DNA of 64,000 nucleotides from Bacteroidota bacterium (lineage in GTDB: Bacteria; Bacteroidota; Bacteroidia; Cytophagales; Cytophagaceae), in NCBI GenBank assembly GCA_023458555.1, contig JAEWYS010000020.1, positions 62,001-126,000 on the forward strand, read 5' to 3'. Under the pieces are notes generated by a model that did not search any database, was not told the DNA's origin, and was given only the letters and a program-made list of their open reading frames with translations. Every line of letters starts with the position of its first letter. The first letter of the stretch is position 1. The translations under genes were made by a program, and so were the position numbers. Below, in pieces: positions 10,091 to 19,347 of this stretch.

Positions 10091-11029
10091 CTATTCCAGT
10101 TCGGATATTGGTATTACAGAAGGTGTAAAAAAATATTCCCGGATATAATCCGGTTGCCGGACCAGTTTCAGGGGTAATGTTGAATCGGTCCGATCGAGAT
10201 CTTTACGGTTTATAATAACCTCCAGTTCTTCATTTTTAAGCCGTTCAATATCTTCGGGACGTATCAGCACAGTCAGCTTAACTCTTTCTCCGATATCAGT
10301 TTCGGTCTCCCGGAAACCCTTCAAGACCGGAATTATTCCGATAGTTTCCTGAACAAAGGCAGCAACATCAAAACGAACTTTTACTTCTTTGGGCTTAAAT
10401 GTGGTCTGTCGGGGTAATTCAAAAGCGAGATTGACATAGGCATCATACGGTGCTTCGATATTTCGCTCCGGAATACGTATGTAAAAGGAATCTTTAAGGC
10501 TTTTAATGACACTTGACGGCCCGGTAACTTTTACAAATTCCGGTTCAATCCGGATGGCACTTACAATCTCGTTGCCTGGCAATAATGAAATTGCAGAGCT
10601 GTCAACCCTTAAAGGAAAAGGCTTTTCAATAATTTTATCAAATCGAAGAAAGATTGTATCCTTGAGAAGATAATTTATTTTAATATCATCCAGCTGACTC
10701 TTGACAATCGGCAGCAAGTCAGATGCTGCAATATATTTATCAGAGGGAAGATTGCTGACTTTGATTAAAATCGGCTTTCTGTTAATCTTGAGGGTCCTTC
10801 TAAGCAGATTCCAGCCAAATCCACTTGCATTAAAGAGTACTCTGGCCGGAAGCGGCTCAACCGGTACTATTATGTCCTGATCGTACACAAACTTGACCGG
10901 ATAAGAAACATCCGCGGTATGATCTTCATTCATGGCATTGAAAAACCAGAATGTTCCGGCAGCAACAAGACATAATGCTATTGCCTGCCAGTCTGCATTA
11001 ATACCGAAGATGCTTCTTCTTGCTTCCAT
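10091..11029 (-). CDS. YbbR-like (CdaR-type) domain protein
   Basis: 312 residues from the ATG at 11029; an in-frame TTG nine bases earlier is less likely. One N-terminal membrane segment (about residues 14-34) is followed by an extracytoplasmic region of beta-rich YbbR-type modules; VTGPSSVIKSL near residue 186 is the typical YbbR motif. In Firmicutes such proteins (CdaR) regulate the diadenylate cyclase CdaA; in Bacteroidota the gene is usually found beside yajC and coaE, as here, and its role is not settled. It lies 12 bases after yajC and 4 bases before coaE, so co-transcription is clear. Confidence 0.85.
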   Translation of the reverse strand: MEARRSIFGINADWQAIALCLVAAGTFWFFNAMNEDHTADVSYPVKFVYDQDIIVPVEPLPARVLFNASGFGWNLLRRTLKINRKPILIKVSNLPSDKYIAASDLLPIVKSQLDDIKINYLLKDTIFLRFDKIIEKPFPLRVDSSAISLLPGNEIVSAIRIEPEFVKVTGPSSVIKSLKDSFYIRIPERNIEAPYDAYVNLAFELPRQTTFKPKEVKVRFDVAAFVQETIGIIPVLKGFRETETDIGERVKLTVLIRPEDIERLKNEELEVIINRKDLDRTDSTLPLKLVRQPDYIREYFFTPSVIPISELE

Positions 11030-11041
11030 ACAAAGCAAATG

Positions 11042-11359
11042 CTACTTGGCAGGTGTCCCGGCTTTTTGGGAAGCTTCAGCAGAAATAGCCCATTTTTCAA
11101 TTTTAACTCTAAATCCTTTGTCAATCTCCACTGTGACTGTTTCATCAGATTCAATACCGACTACCACACCATGGATCCCGCCAATGGTTACAATATCATC
11201 GCCCTTTTTAATGCCCTCTCTGAATTTTTTTGCATCTTTCTGCTTTTTTTGTTGTGGTCTGATCATAAAAAAGTACATCACCACAAACATTAATCCCATA
11301 AAGAAAAGAAACGTATAGTCTCCTCCAGGCTGTGCCTGTAAAAATAATCCGAATACCAT
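11042..11359 (-). CDS. yajC: Preprotein translocase subunit YajC
   Basis: 105 residues. Accessory subunit of the SecDF-YajC complex in the inner membrane, helping Sec-dependent export. A single membrane segment (about residues 16-35) is followed by the family motif MIRPQQKKQKD and a small cytoplasmic domain with GDDIVTIGGIHGVV. Sits in the operon between a DUF1573 lipoprotein and the YbbR-like protein, the normal Bacteroidota arrangement. Confidence 0.95.
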   Translation of the reverse strand: MVFGLFLQAQPGGDYTFLFFMGLMFVVMYFFMIRPQQKKQKDAKKFREGIKKGDDIVTIGGIHGVVVGIESDETVTVEIDKGFRVKIEKWAISAEASQKAGTPAK

Positions 11360-11381
11360 TTATCAAGTTTTTATTTAAAAA

Positions 11382-11873
11382 TTACTTTTTCAACGGACCT
11401 TTATCGTCCATATCGACTGCTTTTACGTCAGCAACAATCTCAAGAACCGTTTCCCGTGGCTCCGTGTTTGCAAGAACAGTAACTGTTTTATGAATTTTTC
11501 CGGAACCCGAACCATTATATTTTACTTCAATCTCACCTGACTTTCCCGGCATTATCGGTTCTTTGGTCCATTGAGGCACCGTACATCCGCAGGAAGCCTT
11601 AGCATCTACGATCAGCAAAGGAGCTTCACCTGTATTTTTAAATTTAAAGACATGCCCTACCATATCGCCTTTATTAATTCTTCCGAAGTCATGAAGACTT
11701 TCTTCAAACTCGATTTTAGTAGTCTGCTGAGCTTCCGGTGCAGATGACTGAGGCTGGGAGGGTTTGTCGGCTTCCTCTATAACCTCTTGTTTTACCTGTT
11801 CACTTTTCTGCTCACAGGCAGTAAACAAAACACTGCCCAGTAATAATCCGATAAAAATACTTCTGCAATTCAT
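11382..11873 (-). CDS. DUF1573 lipoprotein
   Basis: 163 residues. A lipoprotein signal peptide ends in LFTAC with the lipidated Cys at about residue 20, then a Gln/Glu-rich linker and one DUF1573 Ig-like domain with the hallmark LHDFGRINKGD, FKFKNTGEAPL, ASCGCTVPQW and PGKSGEIEVKY motifs. Family members are common in Bacteroidota periplasm or outer membrane; function is not known. Lies 23 bases after idh and 22 before yajC in the nusB operon. Confidence 0.92.
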   Translation of the reverse strand: MNCRSIFIGLLLGSVLFTACEQKSEQVKQEVIEEADKPSQPQSSAPEAQQTTKIEFEESLHDFGRINKGDMVGHVFKFKNTGEAPLLIVDAKASCGCTVPQWTKEPIMPGKSGEIEVKYNGSGSGKIHKTVTVLANTEPRETVLEIVADVKAVDMDDKGPLKK

Positions 11874-11896
11874 TTTTATAATGCGTAGTCTTTATA

Positions 11897-12901
11897 TTAC
11901 TTAAGATTCTTAATTACGTTTTCAGTAAACTGCTGTGTGGAACAAGCTCCTCCTAAATCTCCGGTACGCTGATTTCTATCTGCCAGCGTCATATCAATTG
12001 CCTTATCAATGCGGTCAGCGTATTCAAATTCCCTGAGATACTGAAGCATCATTACGGCAGATTTCAGCAAAGCTGTCGGATTGGCAATGCCTTTACCGGC
12101 AATATCAGGAGCAGTACCATGTACGGCTTCAAAAATAGCAACATCTTTACCGAAATTGCTTCCTGCTACCAGTCCAAGGCCACCGATCAGTCCTGCGCAA
12201 AGGTCAGAAAGGATATCTCCGAAAAGATTTGTGGTAACAATCACATCAAAACGCTCCGGGCGCGCGACAAGCTGCATACACATATTGTCAATGATATAAT
12301 CATCTATCTGGATATCAGGAAACTCAGGAGCTACCTTTTTCCCTGCATTCAGAAATGTTGCACCGGCTGATTTAAGTATATTAGCTTTATGGACCAGTGT
12401 TACTTTCTTACGATTATTATTTTGTGCATACTCAAATGCTGAACGGACAATACGTTCACATCCAAGCTCGGTGATGCGCGCAATGCTGTCTGATATTCCC
12501 AGCCGCTCGTCCCAGGTCTCAAGTCCTGAATACAAACCTTCAGTATTCTCCCTTACAGTTATAAGATCAACATTGGAAAATCTTGTCTCGACACCCGGTA
12601 TGGATTTACAGGGACGGATATTAGAGTATAGATCAAAAAGCTGTCTTAACTGGATATTTACACTTTTAAAACCTTTACCGATGGGTGTAGTAAGAGGACC
12701 CTTCAAAGCTACTTTGTTTCTGCTTATTGAGTCTACAAGCGAATCAGGAACAAGCTTTCCTTTTACATTTAGTGCTGTCTCTCCGGCCGGTTCATCCTCC
12801 CATTCGACAGGAGCACCGGCTGCTTTAAAAATCGCTTTAACGGATGCAACAATTTCCGGCCCGATTCCATCACCGGGAATAAGTGTTACAAGTGTGCTCA
12901 T
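11897..12901 (-). CDS. NAD-dependent isocitrate dehydrogenase-type enzyme
   Basis: 334 residues, isocitrate/isopropylmalate dehydrogenase fold. It should oxidise and decarboxylate isocitrate to 2-oxoglutarate in the TCA cycle. Motifs: LIPGDGIGPEI at the N-terminus, TVRENTEGLYSG near 115-126 (an IDH rather than LeuB form), KANILK, NLFGDILSDL with metal-binding aspartates, and EAVHGTAPDIAGKGIANP for cofactor binding. The length and the VHGTAPDIAG stretch resemble the NAD-type IDH related to the mitochondrial alpha subunit; homoisocitrate or tartrate dehydrogenase is a less likely alternative. No leu genes are nearby. Its start overlaps the stop of the YtxH gene by four bases. Confidence 0.88.
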   Translation of the reverse strand: MSTLVTLIPGDGIGPEIVASVKAIFKAAGAPVEWEDEPAGETALNVKGKLVPDSLVDSISRNKVALKGPLTTPIGKGFKSVNIQLRQLFDLYSNIRPCKSIPGVETRFSNVDLITVRENTEGLYSGLETWDERLGISDSIARITELGCERIVRSAFEYAQNNNRKKVTLVHKANILKSAGATFLNAGKKVAPEFPDIQIDDYIIDNMCMQLVARPERFDVIVTTNLFGDILSDLCAGLIGGLGLVAGSNFGKDVAIFEAVHGTAPDIAGKGIANPTALLKSAVMMLQYLREFEYADRIDKAIDMTLADRNQRTGDLGGACSTQQFTENVIKNLK

Positions 12902-13209
12902 TCTCCGTTTGCTTTTTTGGTTTTAATTTCGTCCATCAGATTTTCGACATCAACCAGAAGACGTTCCGCCTTGTTACGGGCATCACTGATAATTTTCTGT
13001 CCCTCGGCTCTTGCTGACGTAGCAGGCTGATCCTTCTCCTCAATCAGCTGATCAATGAGTTCTTTCAATTTGGTCCGGTATTTATCAAGTCTGAAGCTTA
13101 GCTTGTCTCTGGTGCTTGACCCTTTGTCCGGTGCAAACAATATACCAATAACCGCTCCGGCGAGTATGCCGGCAATGAAAGCAAAAAACGAATCTGGCCT
13201 TTTATTCAT
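12898..13209 (-). CDS. YtxH domain protein
   Basis: 103 residues. Gly/Ala-rich membrane segment near the N-terminus (FFAFIAGILAGAVIGILFAP) followed by DKGSSTRDKL and a long charged coiled coil; this is the YtxH pattern. Members are small membrane-anchored proteins linked to stress in other bacteria; function unproven. Lies between nusB (14 bases upstream) and idh (four-base overlap). Confidence 0.88.
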   Translation of the reverse strand: MNKRPDSFFAFIAGILAGAVIGILFAPDKGSSTRDKLSFRLDKYRTKLKELIDQLIEEKDQPATSARAEGQKIISDARNKAERLLVDVENLMDEIKTKKANGE

Positions 13210-13223
13210 ACCTGAATTGACTT

Positions 13224-14387
13224 TTATTTATTATCTATTAATCCACGTCCGCTTTTTCGTATGATTCCCTTTGCTATCAGTTCCTGGGAAAGAGAGTCAA
13301 GCATACCATTTACAAACTGCTTGCTTTTAGGAGTGCTATACAGCTTGGATAGCTCTATATATTCATTAATCGAGACCTTTACCGGAATAGCCGGACAGGT
13401 TATCATTTCTGCCATTGCCATCTTCAGAATAATATTGTCCGTCATAGCTATACGCTCCATTTCCCAGTTTTTTGCTTTTCCTTCCATATAGGAATCCAGC
13501 TCTTTATCCCTCTCAATTGTTTCCTGATACAAGTCTTCAAAAAACTGTCTGTCCTCCTCCCAGTTACCAGAGATATCAATCAGAATTTTTTTCGTATCAG
13601 CTTCGGCAGATTTAAGTGTCTTAACAACCAGGCTCTTAACAATACTCTGATTTTCGACCCAGTTAAAATCCCGTTCTTCAAAAAAAGCCTGAAGTGATTC
13701 GTTCTTAAATATACAATTTTTAGCCGTATAAACTAAAATTTTTCTATCTTCCTCGAAGTCCGGATTATCATACAACAAGTATGCCTTAAATTCATCGTCT
13801 GCCTTTAAAATACTTCGAAAGGTTCGTTTCACCAATTCTCTTTCCCAGTGCAGATTACGCTTCACTCTACTGATTTCCAGATCTTCATCTTTTTTCAATT
13901 TCTGATACAGGGTATTTCTTATAAAATTACCACATTGAGGAAAATCGGACTGCTTTAAATACTTGCCTTTTTCTTCCGTTTCATAATCTGATGAATAGTC
14001 GAACAGGTCCACTAAAAACAGCAGTGAAAGGATATAGTTTTCATAAATCTTATCGATTTCGCCCAGCATCACTTTTTTGTAATGTTTCTGATCTTTGCGG
14101 ATGCGACTTTCATACAACGCCATCGCTTCATTGACGGCTTTTCTTATTTCGTCGGGATATTGAAATAAATCGGGTTTGTCTTCTGTAAAGGATTTCCGGA
14201 ACAGTTCTGTGGCAAGGTTCTTATTATCCCGAAGTTCCTGAGGCGGGCGTGGCTCCATTGAATTAAGATCCGGAGCAAAAAACTCTGAGATATAATCAAC
14301 AGATAAATGAAAATCAGATTTCTCTGCCTGCTTAAGTCCGTAAAGGGCCTGCATGACCTTTATTCTTAGTAATCTCCTGTTCAGCAT
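13224..14387 (-). CDS. nusB: Transcription antitermination factor NusB, long form
   Basis: 387 residues. The C-terminal third carries the NusB fold (MERIAMTDNIILKMAMAEM, then PVKVSINEYIELSKLYSTPKS and FVNGMLDSL), and the N-terminus begins RRLLRIKVMQALYGLKQ as in NusB. Classical NusB is about 140 residues; the long helical insertion of about 200 residues between the two ends is usual for Bacteroidota. NusB binds boxA RNA with NusE in rRNA antitermination. First gene of a seven-gene operon (nusB-ytxH-idh-DUF1573-yajC-ybbR-coaE) with its own promoter at 14479-14509. Confidence 0.93.
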   Translation of the reverse strand: MLNRRLLRIKVMQALYGLKQAEKSDFHLSVDYISEFFAPDLNSMEPRPPQELRDNKNLATELFRKSFTEDKPDLFQYPDEIRKAVNEAMALYESRIRKDQKHYKKVMLGEIDKIYENYILSLLFLVDLFDYSSDYETEEKGKYLKQSDFPQCGNFIRNTLYQKLKKDEDLEISRVKRNLHWERELVKRTFRSILKADDEFKAYLLYDNPDFEEDRKILVYTAKNCIFKNESLQAFFEERDFNWVENQSIVKSLVVKTLKSAEADTKKILIDISGNWEEDRQFFEDLYQETIERDKELDSYMEGKAKNWEMERIAMTDNIILKMAMAEMITCPAIPVKVSINEYIELSKLYSTPKSKQFVNGMLDSLSQELIAKGIIRKSGRGLIDNK

Positions 14388-14478
14388 TATTTTTTGTAAA
14401 AGAACGATTTTGTACCGAAAATCCCGAAATGAGTTTATACCTTTACAGAAACATTCATACGGTATTCCGTTTTGCTGA

Positions 14479-14509
14479 CAAAATTAGTCTTTTTTTAAAA
14501 CCTTTTCAA
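14479..14509 (-). promoter_or_regulatory. Promoter of the nusB-coaE operon
   Basis: On the minus strand the -7 box TAATTTTG (14486-14479) matches TAnnTTTG exactly and a TTG lies 20 bases upstream (14509-14507), close to the Bacteroidota consensus TTTG-N19-TAnnTTTG. Transcription would begin near 14472, about 85 bases before the nusB ATG. Confidence 0.6.
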
Positions 14510-14535
14510 TTGATAAAGTTTTAAAAAAAAGTTTA

Positions 14536-16296
14536 TTGAACCACGTGAAAGCTTTAAAACATCTTAACAAATATTTCTTTATTTATAAAAAACGCTTTTT
14601 ATCCGGCGTTTTTATTGTTCTGTTATCGAATTTGTTTCTGGTTTTACCTGCTCCATTGGTAAGAAACGCACTCGATATGGTCATTGAAGCAGTCAATTCT
14701 CCTGACCGGGACAGCACCTTGTTCAACCGGTCTCTGGCATACTATGTCGGCCTCATTCTTCTTGCTGCCTTACTTCGGGGATTGTTTCTTTATCTGCAGC
14801 GCCATATTCTGATCGGCATGTCCAGATATATAGAATATGACCTTAAAAATGAAATATACGCACATTATCAGGATCTGCCGATGGAGTTTTACAGACGAAA
14901 TAATACCGGAGACTTAATGGCCCGGATTTCTGAAGACGTCAGTCAGGTACGAATGTACCTGGGCCCCGCAATCATGTACGGATTAAACCTGATTTCACTG
15001 TTCATGATTGTTATTCCGTTTATGCTCTCGGTCGATGTCAGGCTAAGTCTGTATGTCCTTATCCCGCTGCCATTACTATCCATTAGTATTTACTATGTGA
15101 ATACGTTGATTAATAGAAGATCATCCGAAATTCAAAAGGCTCTATCCCGGCTATCGACATTTGTTCAGGAAGCTTTTTCGGGCATACGGGTTCTGAAAGC
15201 ATTTGGCAAGGAAAAAGATTCTGCAAGGCGTATGTATGAAGAAAGCAACAATTTCAGGTTCAAGTCACTTCAACTTGTCCGGGTCGATGCCTTCTTTTTC
15301 CCTCTTATTCTTCTTCTTACAGGCCTCAGCAATATTATAATCATATACTTTGGTGGAATGGGAGTGATAAAAGGAGATATCACATTCGGAGTAATCGCAG
15401 AGTTTGTAATTTACATCAACCTTCTTACCTGGCCGGTAGCCTCTTTGGGCTGGATAACGAGCCTTGTCCAGCGGGCAGAAGCATCTCAGGAAAGAATCAA
15501 TGAATTTTTGAACACAAAAAATACGATTATATCCTCGAATAACCGGGAAAATAAGATTAAAGGTAAAATCGAGTTTCAAAATGTAAGCTTTACATACCCG
15601 GATTCGGGGGTTCAGGCACTCAGAAACGTTTCTTTCATTATCGAACCAGGCCAGACACTGGCCATACTTGGCGGGACCGGCTCCGGAAAAAGTACAATTG
15701 CCAATCTCATCTGCAGGATGTATGATCCGACAGAAGGCCTGATTCTTATCGATGATATTGATATACGTGAATATAGTCTTCAGGTGCTCAGAAGCCAGAT
15801 GGGATATGTACCGCAAGATGTCTTTCTGTTTTCCGATACAATACGGAACAATATTGAATTTGGCGCATCCGGGCTGCGCGAAGAGCAGATTGTCCGGGCT
15901 GCCTCTGATGCTGACCTGCTCAACAATATCACAGATCTTCCGAATGGTTTTGAAACTGTACTCGGCGAACGGGGTATTTCTCTATCGGGCGGTCAAAAGC
16001 AACGCTTATCAATTGCCAGAGCAATCGTAAAAGAACCAGTAATAATGCTTCTGGATGATAGCCTGAGTGCGGTCGATACACATACAGAGCACACTATTCT
16101 GAAAAATCTTGAACGAATAATGAAGAATAAATCGTCTGTTATAATATCGCACAGAGTTTCTTCATCAAAGCTGGCGCACTCCGTTATCGTGCTGGATCAG
16201 GGACATATTGTGCAACATGGAAGCCATGAGGAACTCATTAATCACCCCGGAATCTACCAGGAGCTCTATCGCAAACAGCTTCAGGAACAAATCTAA
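14536..16296 (+). CDS. ABC exporter, fused membrane and ATPase domains
   Basis: 586 residues (583 if started at the in-frame GTG 14545, which gives MKALKHLNKYF); no ATG is available near the start. About six membrane helices (residues 20-320) precede an ATPase domain with Walker A GGTGSGKST near 379, signature LSGGQKQR near 483 and Walker B IMLLDDSLSAVD. The residue after the Walker B Asp is Asp rather than the usual catalytic Glu, as in the degenerate site of heterodimeric exporters such as TM287/288; no partner half-transporter gene is adjacent. MsbA/LmrA-type exporters move lipids or drugs; the substrate is unknown. Convergent with the AI-2E family gene, only 12 bases away. Confidence 0.9.
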   Translation: MNHVKALKHLNKYFFIYKKRFLSGVFIVLLSNLFLVLPAPLVRNALDMVIEAVNSPDRDSTLFNRSLAYYVGLILLAALLRGLFLYLQRHILIGMSRYIEYDLKNEIYAHYQDLPMEFYRRNNTGDLMARISEDVSQVRMYLGPAIMYGLNLISLFMIVIPFMLSVDVRLSLYVLIPLPLLSISIYYVNTLINRRSSEIQKALSRLSTFVQEAFSGIRVLKAFGKEKDSARRMYEESNNFRFKSLQLVRVDAFFFPLILLLTGLSNIIIIYFGGMGVIKGDITFGVIAEFVIYINLLTWPVASLGWITSLVQRAEASQERINEFLNTKNTIISSNNRENKIKGKIEFQNVSFTYPDSGVQALRNVSFIIEPGQTLAILGGTGSGKSTIANLICRMYDPTEGLILIDDIDIREYSLQVLRSQMGYVPQDVFLFSDTIRNNIEFGASGLREEQIVRAASDADLLNNITDLPNGFETVLGERGISLSGGQKQRLSIARAIVKEPVIMLLDDSLSAVDTHTEHTILKNLERIMKNKSSVIISHRVSSSKLAHSVIVLDQGHIVQHGSHEELINHPGIYQELYRKQLQEQI

Positions 16297-16308
16297 AAAC
16301 AACAGTAT

Positions 16309-17430
16309 TCAGGAACCTTTATTGAGAAGTTTTCCCAATTTGGATTTGATTCGCTGCCAGACGGTAGGTCCGCCGTCTCCCTCGTCTTCTCCAATAAGAT
16401 AGCCGTATGGCTCCAGTGACTCTACGTTGTCAAAAATAATCTTTACAACCCCCAGAAAGGGAATAAATAAAATCATACCAGCTACTCCCCAAAGAAAACC
16501 TCCTATAAATAAGGAAATGATTGTAGCAAGTGGATTTACTTTCACTTTTGATCCTACAATAAGCGGAGTCAGAAAGTTATTCTCAATAAACTGGGATATA
16601 ATAAACACTGCTGCAGTTGCCGCTGCATACCCAACAGAATCCTGAGTAATGAATGCATACACTGTTGGAATCAGCCCTCCTATAAATGTTCCTACATATG
16701 GTATGATATTAAGGATAGCTGCCATTACTCCAAAAAAAATGGCATGAGGTAAACCGACAATAAGCAACCCGGTTGTATTCATAATTGCCAGTATGCAGAC
16801 CACTGTTAATACCCCTGTCAGATAGTTTTGTGTCACCTTGCTTATTCCATCTATAACATTGCGTGTCCTGCGCTCATCTTTAACTGGTGTAATCTTTAAA
16901 GTAAAGTTAATGAACCGGTTTCTGTATAGCAGGAAAAAGAATGTATAGATTACAACAATACCAAAAGTAGCCAGTGTACCGGTAGTTCCAGTCAGGATTC
17001 GTTGTGCGTATGTACCACTTGTTTCCAGGAAACCGGAAAGTCGCTGTTTTAAGATAGACAGCTGTCTGTCCGGGGCCACACCGGTTTTCTGATGAATAAT
17101 CTCCTGAATTTCTTCTATTCTGGAAGTCATATTTTCTTTTATCAGCGGAACATCCTGTGCAAATCCGGCAATCTGGGTTGACAGAATCGTAATAACGGCT
17201 CCTACCACCAGAAAGAAAGCAATGATGGAAAGAACAATAGCAACTCCCGAAGGCACTTTCCAGGATTCAAGCTTGTGTACCAGGGGGAATAGAAGCATGG
17301 CAAGCAAAGCTGCAAATGACAAGGGGATAAAAAAATTACGGGCAAAATACAATCCCCCGAAAAAGAGAAAAGCAAACAACATCAGTAGGATAAAGTTAAA
17401 AAGTCTGCTGTGCAACAATTCCTTGAACAT
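16309..17430 (-). CDS. AI-2E/PerM family membrane permease
   Basis: 373 residues with about seven or eight membrane segments and a central extracytoplasmic loop. The motifs PLVHKLESWKVPSGVAIVLS, then GLPHAIFFGVMAAILNIIPYVGTFIGG and the C-terminal KVKVNPLATIISLFIGG and LWGVAGMILFIPFLGVVKI are typical of this family (TqsA, PerM, YdiK). Some members were proposed to export AI-2 and others act as Na+/H+ antiporters, so the substrate cannot be assigned. Nothing in the neighbourhood points to quorum sensing. Confidence 0.9.
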   Translation of the reverse strand: MFKELLHSRLFNFILLMLFAFLFFGGLYFARNFFIPLSFAALLAMLLFPLVHKLESWKVPSGVAIVLSIIAFFLVVGAVITILSTQIAGFAQDVPLIKENMTSRIEEIQEIIHQKTGVAPDRQLSILKQRLSGFLETSGTYAQRILTGTTGTLATFGIVVIYTFFFLLYRNRFINFTLKITPVKDERRTRNVIDGISKVTQNYLTGVLTVVCILAIMNTTGLLIVGLPHAIFFGVMAAILNIIPYVGTFIGGLIPTVYAFITQDSVGYAAATAAVFIISQFIENNFLTPLIVGSKVKVNPLATIISLFIGGFLWGVAGMILFIPFLGVVKIIFDNVESLEPYGYLIGEDEGDGGPTVWQRIKSKLGKLLNKGS

Positions 17431-17436
17431 AAAAAT

Positions 17437-18093
17437 TTATTTTTCTCTTAATAATTCAACCTGCTTCATCCGGATAAGTTTAACCGGAACACTAGTATCA
17501 AAGTAAAGTTCTGTTATTTTTTTCTTATTTTTCTTCAAAGACCACACATCATATGTTTTTCCATTATAAGACTGCTCTCTAAAACCGGATGCTGTATAGT
17601 TCAGGAACCGTATGATTTCAAATTCATCATTCTGATTTATAACCGGAATAGCTGTGGAAAAGGACACGCCATCATAACTCCTGGTCAGACTTCGAAGCAA
17701 GACCTTATACTGCATTGAAGCAATATGTTCTTCTGCATTCCTCCCTAACCGTGCGCAGGAATATGCCTTTTCAAATAAGGCCGTAAGACTTACAGGATAA
17801 AAGCTTAATAAACTATCAGACAGCTCAATGGCATACGAGTAATTACCATCTGCACTCGCCTGGCGAATATTTGCCTCAATAGTGATCAATTGCTCAGGGG
17901 AATACGACGGTAACGTGGCTGACATATAATAAAGATCACGAACAGACTCCGCATTAAGACTTGTATCAAGTTTATGAAAACGCTCTGACAACTCCTGATA
18001 TGAAAAACGATCCGGATTCTGAGCTGTTACCGAGTCAAATCTTCCTATTGCAAGAGCACACAAACAAAGAAAAAAATAACGCATGGGCTTCAT
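17437..18093 (-). CDS. Exported DUF4919-like protein
   Basis: 218 residues with an N-terminal signal peptide ending near TAQ (about residue 25). The pattern FSYQELSERFHKLD..SVRDLYYMSATLPSY and the following short helical, TPR-like middle resemble DUF4919 proteins of Bacteroidota, which are exported and of unknown function. Either ATG, 18093 or 18084 (giving MRYFFLCL), could be the start. The terminator of the upstream gene ends only 1-6 bases before the 18093 start, leaving no room for an ordinary promoter, so the gene either uses readthrough or a promoter inside the upstream gene. It is followed after six bases by the AI-2E family gene on the same strand. Confidence 0.75.
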   Translation of the reverse strand: MKPMRYFFLCLCALAIGRFDSVTAQNPDRFSYQELSERFHKLDTSLNAESVRDLYYMSATLPSYSPEQLITIEANIRQASADGNYSYAIELSDSLLSFYPVSLTALFEKAYSCARLGRNAEEHIASMQYKVLLRSLTRSYDGVSFSTAIPVINQNDEFEIIRFLNYTASGFREQSYNGKTYDVWSLKKNKKKITELYFDTSVPVKLIRMKQVELLREK

Positions 18094-18094
18094 A

Positions 18095-18124
18095 TAAAAA
18101 CAGCGTTCTCATTGAGAACGCTGT
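18095..18124 (-). terminator. Intrinsic terminator of the T9SS cargo gene
   Basis: Perfect 11-base stem (18100-18110 with 18114-18124), three-base loop, followed on the minus strand by a U run at 18100-18095. It lies directly before the next gene's start at 18093. Confidence 0.85.
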
Positions 18125-18152
18125 CATTGAATATATTAATTTCTAATACTTT

Positions 18153-19232
18153 TTAACGGACTGTTACCTTACCAGTGATCATCTCTCCGGATTTGGTAGC
18201 AATACGATAGGTGTATACACCCGGAGCCACTGTAGATATATCAAGCGAACGCATACCTTCAGAAAGTTGCCCCTGAGTAACTCGCTGTCCTTTCATATCA
18301 TACAACTCGATCGAACTGGCATCTTTCAGATCAAAATTAATCAGATTCTGAGCAGGATTCGGATAAACTCTGTTTCCTTCTGTCTCTGCAGACAATGTAG
18401 AGGTTACAACTGGTGTTGCACTTGGATAGAGGAAAATATAATCATACGCCAAAGGCTCTCTGTCCGGTCTGCCTCTATCTGTACTGAATCGGATGAAATA
18501 AGCCAACTGATGCTTATAATCTTCTGAGAAGAAATAGTATTCTTCCAGTGATGATAAGGGGGTTCCAAGGGTATAGTCACCCACAATAGGCAAGTTTCGC
18601 GCAATGGCCGTATCTTTAATGGCAGAAGAGATTCTCACTCTCAGTACATCCTGATACTCCACACCTGGAAGCTTCAGGATCCCTCTTCCATCTACCGTTG
18701 TTTCCGAGAAAGTAGTTCTTTTTGTCGTTACACTCGCTGACACAGGAAAAGGCAGATCCGGATGTTTAACATCTTCCTTAAATTCCGTATACTCTGCTCT
18801 GGCTGTATCCTTAAACGAGCTACCATACATCATCGGAAAGCGAAACATAACCAGTTCATTCTGATAAGGAACATTAAATTCAATGCCTTCAATAAAATCT
18901 GAAGCCATTCCGGTCATCCTGTAGTCAGACTCAGATGCAGCAAAATATACTTCACCCATTATCCCCAGGCTCAGTTTCATTTGAGCACTGCTATAAACCG
19001 ATGAATTAACAGGTACATATTCAAAAGGAGTAAGATCACCGGTAAACCTGCTAAAATCCCAAACCTGATTATCCCCGGCTGCCCCAGGGTTCCAGGTTTC
19101 ATCACTTTCAGCTAATACAGTTATTCCCTCATATGCATCTCCCGGATCAGGCAGATTGCTCCGGGTTATGGTCTGTGCCTGAACACTCACCATAAATAGT
19201 AAAAATGCTGATGATAGATAGATATTCTTCAT
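18153..19232 (-). CDS. T9SS type A sorting-domain secreted protein
   Basis: 359 residues. Signal peptide MKNIYLSSAFLLFMVSVQAQ, a beta-rich central domain without recognised enzyme motifs, and a C-terminal sorting domain of about 75 residues: RVYPNPAQNLINFDL, then IELYDMKGQRVTQG and VAPGVYTYRI ending in KVTVR. The type IX system moves such proteins across the outer membrane and removes the tail, usually attaching them to the surface. The function of the central part is unknown. Followed by a strong terminator. Confidence 0.88.
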   Translation of the reverse strand: MKNIYLSSAFLLFMVSVQAQTITRSNLPDPGDAYEGITVLAESDETWNPGAAGDNQVWDFSRFTGDLTPFEYVPVNSSVYSSAQMKLSLGIMGEVYFAASESDYRMTGMASDFIEGIEFNVPYQNELVMFRFPMMYGSSFKDTARAEYTEFKEDVKHPDLPFPVSASVTTKRTTFSETTVDGRGILKLPGVEYQDVLRVRISSAIKDTAIARNLPIVGDYTLGTPLSSLEEYYFFSEDYKHQLAYFIRFSTDRGRPDREPLAYDYIFLYPSATPVVTSTLSAETEGNRVYPNPAQNLINFDLKDASSIELYDMKGQRVTQGQLSEGMRSLDISTVAPGVYTYRIATKSGEMITGKVTVR

Positions 19233-19347
19233 ACGCTATTGTTTCTATAGTTAAATAAAATATAAAAATAGGTAAATTTATGTCTGTATAAAACTTTTCA
19301 CAGCTTTATACGGAATTAGCTCTGAAATCTGTTTATAACGAACTTAA

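Noticed and set aside
15265..15816. 183-codon minus-strand ORF over the ABC exporter
   Set aside because: The plus strand carries clear ABC motifs over the same bases; the antisense translation has no family features.
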